Positions 1-12,740 are shown, numbered from the stretch's first letter. The stretch is DNA of 64,000 bases from Morella rubra (GCA_003952965.2 CM025851.1:26053798-26117797); one strand, 5' to 3'. Program-made: numbers and translations. The notes: a model not told the origin generated them from the sequence alone.

Positions 1-1620
1 GTCAAGAGGAGAGAAATGTAGCCTAGTGATTCACCAAAGCTAGCCTAGCTAGGCCGGACAAGTGTCGGAATGCAACCGACTGTGTGATTTCGACCTTTGA
101 AGAGTGCACCATTCAATCTAAATTTTTGTGAGTTAAATCTTGAGAGCAAGAGTGAAGTGAAGTGGTAGAAAGAGGAGGAAAAGTTTAGCAAAGATCAAGC
201 ACGCTTAGAGGTAAAGTTTAGTTGGTTATCTTTGATTTCGATTCAAGTTTTCAAGATGATTATTGTGAATCTCTTGTCTTCGTTATTCTAGCATCTCTTT
301 ATGTTATTAGTGTTTTTCTATTCTTCCTATTGTTCTTGATGTTCTTCGTGTTCTTGACAAAGAACAAGCTCGTCCTTTCGAAAAAGTATCATTTTCAAAG
401 TTCGATTCGTTTTCAAGTTGTTTTCAACTTTGATCCGTTTCTTTTCAAAATTTCTTCTAAAAGTTGTTTTTTAAAGCTTGAACATATTTCTTTCCTTCTG
501 ATTTCAATACTTTTTATGTCAAAATTTAGTATTTTCTACGTGGTGATTAAGCCGTTTTTAACCGAGAAATCAAAGTGTTGTTTTTGCCTTCACAACATTT
601 TCCTTTGAGAAATGTTTTATAATGTTGTGATGATGGAAACGAGTTAAGGTCTTGCATATCATAAATGAGATGTATGGGCGTTGATATGAGACATGCATAC
701 TTAACTTGTACGTTGGAAAGAATATTTGATGTTCAAGTATGGTTAAGGTGTTGCATATCATGAATGATATGTATGGGCGTTGACATGAGACATGCATACT
801 TAACGCATACTGTAAAGACGTGACAGTACTGTGCACAAGAGGATGTGTTCACTTGTTGTGACATTCTGGCCTCTCCATCGTACGAGGAAAGATCCTTTGT
901 TAGTATAACTCACTCTGGGAGTATGAGGCCGTATTGTGCTCTGGGAGTACTGCTGCAAAGATACGGAAGGTTACTTGTAACCTATCACTCTAGCCAAGTG
1001 ATTCACTCTGGGAATGAGAGTAGTGGTGATCGAAATTGAAAATGGAAAAAGGAAAAGATCATTTTTTAGAAAACTAAGTCTTTTCATTTATTTTCTTCTT
1101 CTATTGAGATTTTATTGTTGAACGGGTTTCTTTAATATCTTTTATTTCTATCTGCTATTTTGTTGTACTAACCACTGGCTTTACTGAGTCATTTGAACTC
1201 ATCGTTGTTTGTTAAATAATTTCTTTAGCAGATGTCTGAGGTTTACTAGGTGAGTTTACCAAAGCCATTCAACATGGCTTTATCACTCTGGAGCTGACTT
1301 TCGTGTGTATGTCACACGTGACCTAGATGTCCTGATAGAGGGACGAGGACATAGATGGATCACTCCGCACTTAGATAATTACATCAACATCTCAGACTTG
1401 GATAACACTGATGATAAAGATTAGAGATCTTTGTTTTATGTTTTATTTGTTTTCCACTGCAGTTTACTTTTTAGTATGTACATTATAGAAAGTAGGTCCT
1501 CTTTTGTAATACCTCAGTATTAATAAAAGATCCTTCGTATGTTTTGCTTAGTATCTTGTTGCTTTGTCGATCTTCCCATAGGCCGTAACCTCAGCTTTAT
1601 AGTTATGTCCATTACTATAA
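1..1620 (+). mobile_element. LTR-retrotransposon-like noncoding stretch, cut by the window edge
   Basis: There is no believable gene here; the open frames are T-rich and show no domain. The text resembles the LTR or leader of a plant LTR retrotransposon: repeated 'cactctggga' words around 910-1015, T-rich tracts, and a polyadenylation-like 'aataaaag' near 1521 inside 'cagtattaataaaagatcc'. No clear TG...CA ends or primer-binding site can be defined because the left edge lies outside the window. It abuts the LINE that starts near 1625. The assignment rests on general appearance, so confidence is low. Confidence 0.35.
642..804 (+). repeat. Two direct repeats of ~64 bp, period ~100 bp
   Basis: The stretch 642-705 is repeated with a few changes at 742-804. 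Both contain 'gttaaggt.ttgcatatcat' and end in 'catgcatacttaac'. It lies inside the LTR-like stretch and looks like a local duplication. An apparent minus-strand open frame across it only reflects the repetition. Confidence 0.8.
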
Positions 1621-1624
1621 GATA

Positions 1625-3530
1625 ATGTTTGAGGTCTTCACGGTCCGAGCTATTACACTCTCGTTATTCATTGGGCGCTCAAAGAAGAAAGCCTTTGATG
1701 ATGTGAAGACTAAAGTGCTCTCCATGGTGGTGAGATGGAAAATGAAAGCTCTTTCTCAAGCTGGCAAATCTGTTCTTATTAGAGCGGTGGCTACCGCAAT
1801 GCCTTTTTATGGTATGTTTACCTTCCTCCTCCCCAAAGGATGGTGCAAAGAAATTGATCGAATTCTAAAAGATTTTTGGTGGGGGTTCTCTTCCGTCAAA
1901 AAGCGTTACTTTACACCAAAGGCGTGGGATTCTATTTGCCAACCAAAAGAGATGGGAGGTTTGGAGTTCCGTCAGATGTATGAAGCAAATGTGGCTTTGA
2001 TTGCCAAATTGGGATGAAAATTCTTTGCTGATCCTAATTTTTTGTGGGTTCGTACCTTGAAGAGCAAATATCGCTCTCAGAGTCCTCTCAACCCTCCAGC
2101 ACAATCTGGGAACGCTTCAGTTATATGGAAGAGTATTCTAAAAACTACTCCTCTCTTTGAGAGGGGTCTTTGCCTTCTTCCAGCTCAAGGAGGCTCGGTG
2201 GACATAAGGGCTAATCCATGGCTGCCATCTGCCCCTCTTTATATACCCCAATGGCGTCATGGTGTTGTGGTGGACCCCGATATCAAGGTTGTGAGGAACT
2301 TGTGCAGTAGTTCAGGAAGTTGGAATATGCCACTCATCGGAAGTATTTTTTTTAGTGGAGTCAACCGAGGCCATTTTGCATTTGCCCCCTCCTCGGGATG
2401 GTATAGTGGATAGGTGGATATGGAGAAAAGAGTCGGATGGTGATTTTTCAGTCTGATCTATTGTGAGGGAGCTGCAATTGGGTCGGGCATCCCCTGCTTT
2501 TAGTTTGGACAGTGCCTCTTGGAATCGGTTATGGAAATTGAGAATTCAAGATAGACTTCATCTCATGCTTTGGAAAATGGCTTCTGGCACATTGAAAACA
2601 AAAGGAGCACTAGGCAGATGTCTCAACAAGGAAGATGAGCCTGAATTTCTCTGCCCTCTTTTCCATCTAAAGACGAAGGACTCGATCCATTTGTTACTCA
2701 GATGTCTGGTAGCTTGTATGGCATGGAGGGAATCCAATTGTGCTGTGTGTCTGGATCTATTGCCGTTAGCCAATGTTGTGGAGTTGATTGATTAATTCTA
2801 AATGTGGACAGCATGCTCTCTATTAAGAATGATGATTTGTCTGCATTCACGCTTAATGCGGCAATTGTTATGGATGTTCTTTGACAGGCTCGTAACAATG
2901 TGGTTCATAAAGACACTCCGGTTGTTACGCAATCGCTAGTATTGGATATTCGTAGAAGGTTTGGCCAGCACTTGAAGGCTTTAGGGGTGGCTGATAAGGC
3001 AGCGGGCCTTAGGTGGGTCCCTCCTCCGTTGGGTGTTCTGAAAGTTAACTCGGATGTTGCGATTCGACCTTTTGGATCTTACATAGCTATCTCCTTGTGA
3101 GACTCTTCTAGTTCCCTCTATATGGCTTACATGGAATGCTTAGCGGCTATGGATCCTCTTGTTGGTGAGGCGATTGCGTTGTCGATGGCTCTTCCTTTAG
3201 CCGAGCGATGGCTTTGGCATGATGTTATTTTTTAGTGTAATTCTTTGGTGTTGTGTAAGGAAGTGCTTTCTAGTCAAATTCCTGCTTGTTGGGCTATTTC
3301 TTCCTTGGTTTTGGATATTCGTCGTGGTCTTGATGCTCACTACGAATGGCGTGTGGCCTGGGTTTCTCGTCGTTGCAATCAGTTGGCTCACGATTTGGCC
3401 CGTTGGGTGGCAGCTGGTAATCGTTGTGGTTTTATTTCGCTTTCTTGTTTACCCGAGCATATCCAGTGTTGTGATATGCAGTTTTTTCGTTTCTAGTTTT
3501 TAATATAGTAGTTTATTCAGCAAAAAAAAA
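1625..3530 (+). mobile_element. 5'-truncated L1-type LINE, degenerate ORF2 C-terminal part
   Basis: This is the 3' half of a plant non-LTR retrotransposon. In order it shows the thumb/connection region after the reverse transcriptase (1625-2017, with 'MPFYGM' and 'KDFWWGF'), a linker with W-rich words (2042-2413), a zinc-binding reverse-transcriptase tail (about 2463-2795, 'LWKLRIQDRLHLMLWK') and an RNase H-like domain (about 3000-3496, ending with the 'NQLAHDLARWVA' helix). Stop codons (for example near 2017, 2413 and 2795) and frame changes break it. It ends in a short A-run at 3522-3530, the expected 3' tail. The endonuclease and reverse transcriptase core are missing, so it is a dead copy. 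Confidence 0.9.
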
Positions 3531-5430
3531 GTGTTGGAGAGTAGTGGCTTCAATAGAGGCGCAGCATGAAAAAGGGCAAACTTGACTATTTTTACTTAGG
3601 GCTTCAAAAGTTTTTTTTTACTTTTCACTTCTCATCTCTCTTTCCTCTTACCCGAGTCTCCCTGCAGCCGACTCTCTTGCACCGCACATTGCTCTTTCTC
3701 TTGTATTTGTCGATTTTATTGATTTCATCTACACAATCTATTGAAATCAACAAGGAAAGGTGAGTCTCTCTTATTTTAATCTTGTCTTTTTTCTTTATTC
3801 TAATGGGCTGTGCATTTGTGGTCCCACTAGTTGAACTCGTATGTCTCGTTGAATGGAGTTTTGAGATTTTGATTATTTTGTGATCTAATTTTTAATGGGT
3901 TTTCCTACCCACTATCTATTAAACTAATCTAAAACATTTCATCCCAGATTTATCAACAATAATCAAAGTTCTATGGAGATCTCTCAAAACCTAGTTTTTG
4001 TAAAAATTTCCCCTTTTCGAATTTTAGCTTTGATTCTTGAAATAGTTGCTTTAATCTAGGTTGTTTGTGATTGATTTAGAGTTTAATACCTATTTCCATA
4101 TAGATCCATATATTATATGTTAGATTTGTTGAAAAATTTGGATGGGTACGATTTATGAAGGCCATGGGTTGCATAAAAATTTTATAGAGTGGCTTGTTTA
4201 TTTATTCTTAATGGTATTTCTTCTTGCTGTTTGATTCTTTGTTGAAAATTTGTTGAATGTGATATCTTTGTTGAATAACGAAAATTTCGGTTATCTTTAA
4301 TAATATAGTGCTTCGATTTTTTTAAATTGTTAGATTTTTATACAATATTGTTACACTGACATAGGGTATGTTCGTTTTTAGAAAATTTGTAGAATTTTAA
4401 GTGTTTTGAGAATTTTTAGGTGATGTTGGAGGTGTATTGGTGTTTGTGTAATAGTTGTTAAGGTGTAAAAAAAAGTAATGATGTTTTTTAAGGTTGTTAT
4501 TTGTAGATTATTTTTATTGGGATGAGTGAAAAAGATAAAATATAAAATAATATTTAAATTTATGTTTATTTATAATATTTATTATAATTTCGAATTTTTT
4601 TAAATTTTGATACAAATTTATAATATTTTAAATGCGGTTAAAAAAAGAAAAAAAAACAAAGAAGAAGAAGACAAAAGAGGAAAGAGTGGTTGACGCAATA
4701 TCAAGCTGCAGGGAAGGGGGCAAGCGCAGGCGCCTATTGACAAGCTGCTGGAGAACGGGGCAGGTATCGCAGAGGATATTTAATGTTCGGCTGAAATGAC
4801 CATATTGCCCTCCACCAAAACCTTAACGTTGGATAAAGCAGCTGGGGTATTTCGTCCATTCACCTGTCCGAATGGTTAATGCGCTGACGTGTGGGGCCAT
4901 GATGTTTTTTAAATTTCGGGTTTACGCTTAGATATTTATTTCCTCAAAAGCACTACGGAGGGTATTTTGGTAATTGTTTCTGAGCATGGTCAGGTTAAAA
5001 ATGGAAAATATTTAGCAGCATCCTAAATTTAAACACGTTCAGTTGATTTAGAGGCAACTTAGAATGGGAATTTGTGAAAATTCACCGAAACGAACTTGCT
5101 CATAGTAAATGTCCTTATTGTCTTTTATAGTGCTAAATGTCATATTAAAATATTTTGCTGATGTTGGCCGAATCTATTAAGTGCTGGTATTTATTTTTTT
5201 TATGTATTCACTTGTGCTTGGATCTTGTTTTTGTGTGATTAAAGTGTAGCTGGACTTAATGAATATATTATTCTTCTTGTTTGTATCCCTTACATGGGTT
5301 GGACCCATATGTTTGTTGGTTTCCTCGTACTATAGTGCAAGTGCTATATGTATTCTAAATAAGAACATGTCTAGGTATTTTGCATATAGGTTAGGTATAA
5401 ATTCTATTGTTTAATATATATGACTAAGTA
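3531..5430 (+). repeat. Macro-tandem repeat, unit A (~1.9 kb)
   Basis: This is the first of four head-to-tail copies of a unit that begins 'gtgttggagagtagtggcttc' (edge words shared by all copies) and ends around 'tgactaagt'. Within each unit come a T/C-rich block with 'cacattgctctttctcttg', an 'aatcaacaaggaaag' block followed by a donor-like 'gtgagtctct', a stretch reading 'tttgaattttagctttgattcttgaaat', and a 3' block with 'ggttggacccacatgttt'. The short hydrophobic open frame near 3566-3763 is not kept in all copies, so I do not call it a gene. Unit A carries a MITE at 4365-5100. Confidence 0.8.
4365..5100. mobile_element. Non-autonomous DNA element (MITE-like) with 5-bp target duplication
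   Basis: Comparison with units B and D shows an extra 736 bp in unit A. It is flanked by 'catag' on both sides (4360-4364 and 5101-5105), exactly where the other units read 'ctgacatagtaaatg' or close to it. The ends are imperfect inverted repeats: 'ggtatgttcgtttt' at the left and 'aaacgaacttgct' at the right. No coding capacity is seen. A short relative sits at 62432-62617. The superfamily is uncertain. Confidence 0.75.
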
Positions 5431-7830
5431 TTTGGAGAGTAGAGACATCAATAGAGGTGCGGCATGTTAGTGGTGAAAAGGGCTAACTTGTCTTTTTTAT
5501 TTACTTTTTTAGTGAGGGCTTCAAAATTTTTTTACTTTTCACTTCTCATATCTCTCTCCTCTTACCAGAGTTTCTCCTTGCTGCCAACCCCATTGCGCTG
5601 GACATTGCTCTTTCTCTTGTCTTTGTTGATTTTGTTGATTCCGTCTACACAGTCCATTGAAATCAACAAGAAAATGTGAGTCTCTTATTTTAATCTTGTC
5701 TTTTTACTTTATTCTAATGGGTTGGGCGTTTGTGGTCCCACGAGTTAAACCTGTATCTCCTTGAATGGAGTTTTGAGATTTTAATTGTTTTGTGATCTAA
5801 TTTTTAATGGGTTTTCCTACACACTACCTATTAAACTAATGTAAAACATTTCAACTTAGATTTATCAACAATAATCAAAGTTCTATGGAGAAATTTTAAA
5901 ACCTAGTTATTGTAAAATTGCCCCTTTTCGAATTTTCGTTTATGTAAGTCTGAATAACAACCCAAGAGGGGAGGTGAATTGGGTTTTAATAAATTTTAAA
6001 ACTTTTTCAAGATAATTTAAGTTGTATAATGGTAAAGCATATAATATAATAAGGAGAGATATGAGCAAGTAAAAAGAAGAGATAGAGTTAAAGAGATGAC
6101 ACCGTAATTTTAGGTGGTTCGGCCAACACTTGCCTACGTCCACCCCAAGGCTATTTACTTCCTTGGGCTTTTTTCACTATTCTTCAAATAGCAAATACAC
6201 CTTAGCTTCCGGGGTGCTATGGAATCTTTACAAAGCGTTTTTTGAGCTCACGCTTCAACTCTCTTCACAAATCCCAAAACCCAAGGGATTTCTTCTACCC
6301 ACAAGAGTAGGACCTAGTGTTTACCCAACACTCAAGTGGTTTATAAAGGATGGGTACAAAGGAAGATCAATGAATGGCTCTTAAAGCCAAACATACAAGT
6401 GTAAAGCACAAAGGAGTGCAAGAAGACAAAGATCTCAGTAGAAAGCTGAAGTTTGGCAGAGGAATTACAAACTTTCTTAGTAGGTGCGGTCTTCTCTCTT
6501 CTTCAAAGCACTTTCTCTCTCTAGAAGTTAGGTCATAGAATAATTGCAAAGTCTATTCGTACAATTGTTCTCTTCTCTTTAACTTCTTGTATTTAAATCT
6601 TCTTTGACTTCAACGGTCATCAAAGCTAGCAAAAGACCGTTGGAAAGACACCCACGTCATTTGAAAGTGATTTGAAGGTTTTGACAATTTTTCAAATTTT
6701 TCATTAAACCCGTGGCATGTGTTGACACATGGTTAGCATGTGTTGACACATCAATAATTGAACTGGAGTTGAGGTCTCGAGAGTCAGTGCAATGTATTGA
6801 CACTAGTCTTCAATGTGTCGACACTTCAAAAATTGAACTGTTTGATGTCTCGGGTGTAAGTGCAATGTGTCGACACTTATAAGTGCTGGAGAGAAAATCA
6901 ACAACTTTAAAGCGTCCAAACCATTCCAAAACCTTTTTAAACACCTACAAAGGGCAAAATTGATCTTATCAACTTGTGTAATGGTGTTCAAGTCCTCTTA
7001 TAAATATTTTAGAGAGAGAAAACTCAATCCTTTGAAATATATCATTTAGAAAAGTGGATTGACAAAGAAAAATTTACAAGACTTAAAAGTACTTAGAAAC
7101 TTTTGTTATCATCAAAATTAAATATGGTTTGTTTTACAAAACAACCTTGGGCGTTAAGCTTTGATTCTTGAAATACTTGCTTTAATCTAGGTTCTTTACG
7201 ATTGATTTAAAGTTTAATAGATATTCCCCTATAGATCCATATATTATATGTTGGATTTGTAGAAAAAAAAAAAATTTATGGTTACGCTATATAAAGGTCA
7301 CAAGTTGCATAAAAATTTTATGGAGTAGCTTGTTTATTTTTTCTTAATGGGATTTATTCTTGTTGTTTGATTTTTTGTTGGAAATTTGTTGGACATGGTA
7401 TCTTTGTTGAATAACGAGCATTTCAGCTATCTTTAAAAATAAGGTGCTTTGATTTTTTTAAATTGTTAGATTATTATACTATTTTGTTACACTGACATCG
7501 TAAATGTCCTTATTGTCTTTTATATTGACGAATGTCATATTAAAATACTTTGTTGATTTTGGCCAAATTTATTAAGTTCTGGTATTGATTTTTTTTGTAT
7601 ATTCGCTTGTGCTTAGATCTTTCTTTTTTTTTTTGTTATTAAAGTGTAGCTATACTTAATGAATATATTATTATTTTTGTTTTTATCCCTCACATGGGTT
7701 GGACCCACATGTTTGGTTGTCCCCTCATACTATCTCATACTATAGTGCAAGTGCTATATGTATTCTCATTAAGAACACGTCCAGGAATTTTGCACGGGTC
7801 GAAATTGGGTTGTTTAATATATGCGACTAA
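5431..7830 (+). repeat. Macro-tandem repeat, unit B, interrupted
   Basis: Second copy of the ~1.9 kb unit, starting with 'tttggagagtagagacatc' and sharing all blocks of unit A. It is split by an unrelated 1.2 kb insertion (about 5938-7154), after which the unit resumes with 'agctttgattcttgaaatac'. The hydrophobic frame near 5464-5679 is again present but has diverged, as expected for noncoding repeat DNA. Confidence 0.8.
5938..7154. mobile_element. Unclassified ~1.2 kb insertion inside unit B
   Basis: The unit reads 'cgaatttt' then jumps to this block, and resumes at 'agctttgattc' after 'cttgggcgtta'. The insert begins near 'tatgtaagtctgaataacaa' followed by 'cccaagaggggaggtgaa', a phrase I know from plant noncoding retroelement sequence. 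It contains 'tgtcgacac'-like words repeated at about 6720-6880. No coding region, long inverted repeats or clear target duplication are seen, so its class is open (possibly a non-autonomous LTR element). Confidence 0.5.
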
Positions 7831-7860
7831 GTGTTGGAGAGCAGTGAAAAAAAAAAAGTT

Positions 7861-9640
7861 TGAAACAGTGCGTTAGGGATAAGTCACTTATCCGTTCCAT
7901 ATGACTTTTGAAAGCTGAATTGTTTTGTTTAGTTTTCAAATGCTGAAGGGTTGATATCTCCATTTCTTCAAATTTTGATTTCTCTTTTCAAATTTTGAAT
8001 GAATCTCATCCACATTTTCGCCCTTTTCAAACCTATTTGGAGATTATTTAAGTATGGGTCTTTGTTGTCTTTGAAAATCGCCGCCCAACGTCGTAAGTTC
8101 TCTCTCTCTCTCTCTCTCTCTCACTTTTGGAGACGCGATTTGCAGGGGTTAGGTATTTTTGGAGGTAGGTTTGATTTAATCTTTGGTTAAGGGTTGAATT
8201 TCTTTTCATGTATTTGGGTTATATCATTTTATAAACGACGTTGGAGAGCCATTCTTCAAGTATTAGGCAATTCTTCTACGATTTCGTCGATGCATTGGTG
8301 AGTTTTCTTCAAGTTTCTATCTTAAATGAAGTTTTAGATTTGAGATTTTTAGATTTTTCAGATTAGTTTTTGGGTTGCTATAGGGTAATAAAAGGTGGGT
8401 TTGAGGAGATTTCTTAATTGTGGGAATAACGTATTCTTATTGAGTTATTGGAGTTCCGATGTGTTTGTTGCAGGAATGTTATTATTAGATTTACATTGGA
8501 GATGTAAGAGGATTAAGATGAAAAGATGACTGATGTTTTAAATGGATTTTAAGTGATGATTGCCTATTTAGCAATTCGTTGTGAAATCTTAAGCGTTGAG
8601 GTAAGTAGCTTTTCAGTGGGATTTTATTTCTCAAAACTTTTGTGGAATCTAAGTGCACGAAATGTTTAATTATTTTGTGAGATAAAATTGATTTGAAAAT
8701 ATGCCTTTGTGTGAGATTAAATCCCTTGACATTGGAGAATTAGATTTTTCAAACATGTACTATTGTTATATAGTTTTGATTCATTATATGGGAAAAATGT
8801 ACAAATTTTTGATAAAGATGAGATGGTTTTGATTTCATGAATTTGTTTGAAATATCTAACTTGAAATGTTGGGTTGTGGGAATATATTTTGTGAGTATAC
8901 TTGAGAAATTTATCCATGTGCTGGTGATATATCTCTATGGTCTATGTGGCCAATATATCTTGTGGTCTGTGTGGCCAATTTGATACCCCTCGTGGTATTT
9001 TCGAGGTCTTTGTGGCCTAGATGTCTATGTGACCATTGGTGATTTCTCTTATCCCGTAGCCTTGCAAAATTTTATTTAAAACTTGTATTTTAGTTTTGGT
9101 ATGGCTCACAATATTTTTCCGATTCAGTTTGTTGTTATTAAATTATCTTTTCCCCTACCCCATTGACTTGCTACTTATTGAGCTAGTTGTAGTTCACCAC
9201 TTATTTCCTATCTTTTAGATTTAAAGGTTAGTAGTAGCGAGTAATAGAAGATCACGAGTTGTAGTTTCTGAGATAGTTCCAAGTTGCAGGATTACTAAAT
9301 AAAGTGTCTTTTGGAGACTTTAGTAATAATTGCTCTATTTCGGTGACTTTAGTAGTTTTATTATTTATCTGGAAAACTGTTTATTAAATCTTTTGTTAAG
9401 AGTAGGATTTATGGATTTAGGAGTAGTACTCTGACTAAACTATTGTAACTCATATTTCTTTATTTGTCATTTTTGGGTTTAGAGCGTGGTCTTTGATTAA
9501 TGAAAATGGAATAAATATTCTTTTGATTTTTTTTTTGGGGGGGAAATTGCTTTTAAGTAGGGTGGAAGTCTCATTTTTCAAGTGGAACTCTATTCATTTA
9601 GACTTTTGGGTCGGGGCGTTACAGGTGATATAAGAGCCAG
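7861..9640 (+). mobile_element. Gypsy-type LTR with adjacent primer-binding site, no body
   Basis: The block starts near 'tgaaacagtgcgttaggg' and ends 'ggtcggggcgttaca' at 9623, typical of plant chromovirus LTR ends. Two bases later comes 'tgatataagagcc' (9626-9638), close to the 'TGGTATCAGAGC' primer-binding site complementary to initiator-Met tRNA (10 of 12 bases). Nothing of gag or pol follows: the sequence returns at once to repeat unit C. A (TC)n tract lies at about 8099-8122. This is a 5' LTR plus PBS with the rest deleted. The LTR start is approximate. Confidence 0.7.
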
Positions 9641-10085
9641 GTTTTACTTAACTTTTTTACATAGGGCTTCAAAAGTTTTTTTACTTTTTCACTTCTCATC
9701 TCTCTCTCCTCTTACCCGAGTGTCTCCTTGTCACTGGCCCCTTGTACCGCACATTTCTCTTTCTCTTGTCTTTGTCAATTTTGTTGATTCCATCTACACA
9801 ATCCATTGAAATCAATAAGGAAAGATAAGTCTCTCATATTTTAATCTTGTCTTTGTACTTTATTTTAGCTTTGATTCTTGAAATACTTACTTGAATCTAG
9901 GTTGTTTATGATAGATTTAGAGTTTAATACTTATTTCCCTATAAATCCATATATTATATGTTGGATTTGTTGAAAAATTTGGATGGGTACTATATATGGA
10001 GGCCACGGGTTGCATAAAAATTTTATGGAGTGGCTTGTTTATTTTTTTCTTAATGGGGTTTCTTCTAGCTATTTGAATCATTGTT

Positions 10086-12307
10086 TTTTTTTTTTCTTTC
10101 TTAGCAAACCTTACAGAAATCAACTAGCTACACAAAAGGAAATGAAGCCCGATTTAAAACATGATCAAGCAAACAAGAAGCAGAAATAACACCAAAGCTA
10201 GACGAAGAAAAAGCCCACTGAGCCAAAGAGTGGACAAAGCAATTCTGCCGCCTGGAAATCCACTTGAGAGAACAAAAGGGATGAGCCATAAAGAAATTGT
10301 GTTGAAGACAAATCTGGTCTAGCAATAGAGGGTCACAGGGAAGCTCCTCATCAAAAACCATCCGAGTGAGCAGTTGACAGTCAATTTCAAAATCAACATC
10401 TAACCAGTCCAAATTCGATTTAATATTGATAGCTGCCACAAGTGAAGAAGATTCTCCAAACAGAGCATTAATGCTTGGGAATTGCTCCGTGTACAAATGA
10501 CAGAGAGAGCCTACCAAGTCTCTAAAACAAGCAGCTAAAACTGCCACGTACCTCATAAGGCTACATCCACATTGCATTTCAGCCTCCCCTGTTAAGGAAG
10601 ACACCAAACCTTGCAACCAGACATAGCAGAGATACACCACGCTTGTGAATGCTCCAAAAAATGTTGATGAACCATTTTAATAAAATCCCAAATATTAACA
10701 TCCACACCCTAATGAACAACAAGATTCCGCCCAAACCAAACAGTATCTAACACAATTGCAGCACTCAAAGAGAAATTACGCTGCATCTCCTCACCTATAT
10801 GAAGAAACCGATGAGGCTGAGAAAACAAACGAATAAGGATATGCAAATTATTACCTGGGAGCTGTTAAACTTCTAAAGGCCACATCGCCTCACGCCACAT
10901 AACTTGTTCAACAAAGCAGCAAAAAAAGAGGTGCAAACCTGTTTCTGCCTCAATACCACACAAGGGGCAAATTCCAGCGTTTGTATCCAAAGAATGCATA
11001 AGCGCACATATTTTACCTCTGAAAGGAAAAACATCAATGGCACATCTCCACAGAAATTTATTCAAACGATCATGAATTTGAAGCTTCCAAAGAGCTATCC
11101 AATCCCCCTCCAAAAGAAGGTTAAAAGGAACAGAGTCCTGTTTCAAAAAAAGATAAATTGATCGCACTGAAAAAATCCCACCAACCTCCAACAACCATAG
11201 CACACCATCTTTAGTCTCAGGAACAAGATGTCAAAGCTTACAAATAGCCTCAATGGACTCATCTTCAAGTAGAGAAAAAATAAAAGAACAATCTCAAGAA
11301 CCAGCAGAAAAATCAAAAAGGGCAACCACAAAAAGAATGGGTGGAACTGCAACTAAATAAGCTCTAAGAATAGGTCTACAATTCTCCACCCCTTGCACCT
11401 AGGGGTCCCGAATGGCTACAATCGACTGCCCACCACAGTACAACCCCCACTGCAAGAAAGACCGATTCTGAAGAAGGCCTTGCCAAGTCCATGATGCACT
11501 CCTCCCTGATGAAGCCTGCAAAAAAGTCCCCAGATTGAAAATATTTGGCTTTCAATAAAACAGCCCAAAGGTGATTCAGTTTAGCCAAAAGGTTCCAACC
11601 AAACTTGGCTAATATGGCTTAATTCATATCATAAAACTTTGATAATCCAACCTCACCCCACTGTTTAGGGAAGCAAATACGACTCCAAGCAACCGGTGAA
11701 AAGTGGCGAGAACTACTATCCCCAAAACCCCACCAAAAGCTCTTAAATCGCCAATCCATGTCCACACACCAAGTCTTAGGTAAAAGAAGGGATGTCATCT
11801 GATACTGTGGCATGGCAGATGCTGTAACTCGAAGCAAAGTGGTACAGCCAGCTTGCAAAAGAACCTTTGCCTTCCAACAAGCCAATTTCTGGATCACCTT
11901 ATCTCTCATATGCTGAAAAGCTTGAAGCTTGGAATGTGGCATCACAAGAGGAAAATCAAGATACTTGCTGCCAAGTCGCATCTTTTGAAGCCCCAAAATA
12001 GTGCAAAGATTTTGCAACACATCAGCAAGAGTGTTGTGGCTAAAAGCAATAGAATATTTGCATTGATTGACTTTTTGCCCCAACCAATCAGAATATTGCT
12101 ACAAAACATGTTGCATCGCTTTAAACTCACGTCCATTAGCTCAGGTAAAAAAAATGAAATCATCCGCAAACATCAAATGAGTCACTGGAGGAGCACTACG
12201 TGGAACCGTAATACCATGAAGTCTACCAAGACCTTCCTCTTGAAGATCAAGCTAAGAGCCTCAACACGCAAAATAAAGATGAAGGGCGAATAGGGATCAC
12301 CTTGGCA
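10086..12307 (-). mobile_element. 5'-truncated L1-type LINE on the minus strand, degenerate
   Basis: Read on the minus strand from 12300, it shows 'QGDP.SPF' and the reverse transcriptase catalytic 'FADD' motif (bases 12159-12170), the thumb/connection region (12083-11619, 'SAMPQYQMTSLLLPKTWC' and 'FKSFWWGFG'), the zinc-binding tail (11203-10865, 'LWKLQIHDRLNKFLWR', 'CPLCG') and an RNase H-like domain (10640-10128, ending 'NCFVHSLAQWAFSS'). Stops and shifts separate the pieces. The T-run at about 10085-10096 is its 3' poly(A) tail. It is inserted in repeat unit C. It is a different, more diverged copy than the LINE at 1625-3530. Confidence 0.9.
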
Positions 12308-12740
12308 CATGGTATCTTTGTTGAATAACGAGCATTTCGATTATCTTTAATAATACAGAGCTTTGATTTATTTAAATTGTTAGATTATTATACCATATTG
12401 TTACACTGACATAGTAAATGTCCTTATTGTCTTTTACATTACCGAATGCCATATTAAAATACTTTGTTGATGTTGGCCAAATCTATTAGGTGTTGGTATT
12501 ATTTTTTATATATATATATTCACTTGTGCCTGGATCTTGTTTTTTTGTGACTAAAGTGTAACTGCACTTAATGAATATATTATTCTTCTTGTTTGTATCC
12601 CTCACATAGATTGGACCCACATGTTTTGTTGGTCCCCACATACTATAGTGCAAGTGCTATATTTATTCTCGTTAAGAACATGTCAAGGTATTTTGCACAT
12701 AGGTTGGGTCTAAATTAGGTTGTTTAATATGCGCAACTAA

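Larger units (their letters stand above)
7831..12740 (+). repeat. Macro-tandem repeat, unit C, split by an LTR and a LINE
   Basis: Third copy of the unit. Its first bases 'gtgttggagagcagtg' (7831-7846) are followed by a gypsy-type LTR. The unit resumes at about 9647 with 'acttaacttttttacatagg', runs to about 10085, is broken again by a minus-strand LINE, and resumes at about 12308 with 'tggtatctttgttgaataacg' to 12740. About 45 bp present in unit D are missing at the LTR junction, so that insertion came with a deletion. Confidence 0.75.

Noticed and set aside
222-608. 128-codon plus-strand frame
   Set aside because: Phe/Leu/Ser-rich product of T-rich DNA, no domain, inside LTR-like sequence.
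3566-3763. Small hydrophobic ORF repeated in units A, B and D ('TLLFLLSLSILLI' type, then 'STQSIEINK')
   Set aside because: Looked like a conserved signal peptide, but unit C has lost the frame and the stretch is part of a noncoding macro-repeat.
11853-12293. 146-codon plus-strand frame
   Set aside because: Antisense shadow of the minus-strand LINE.
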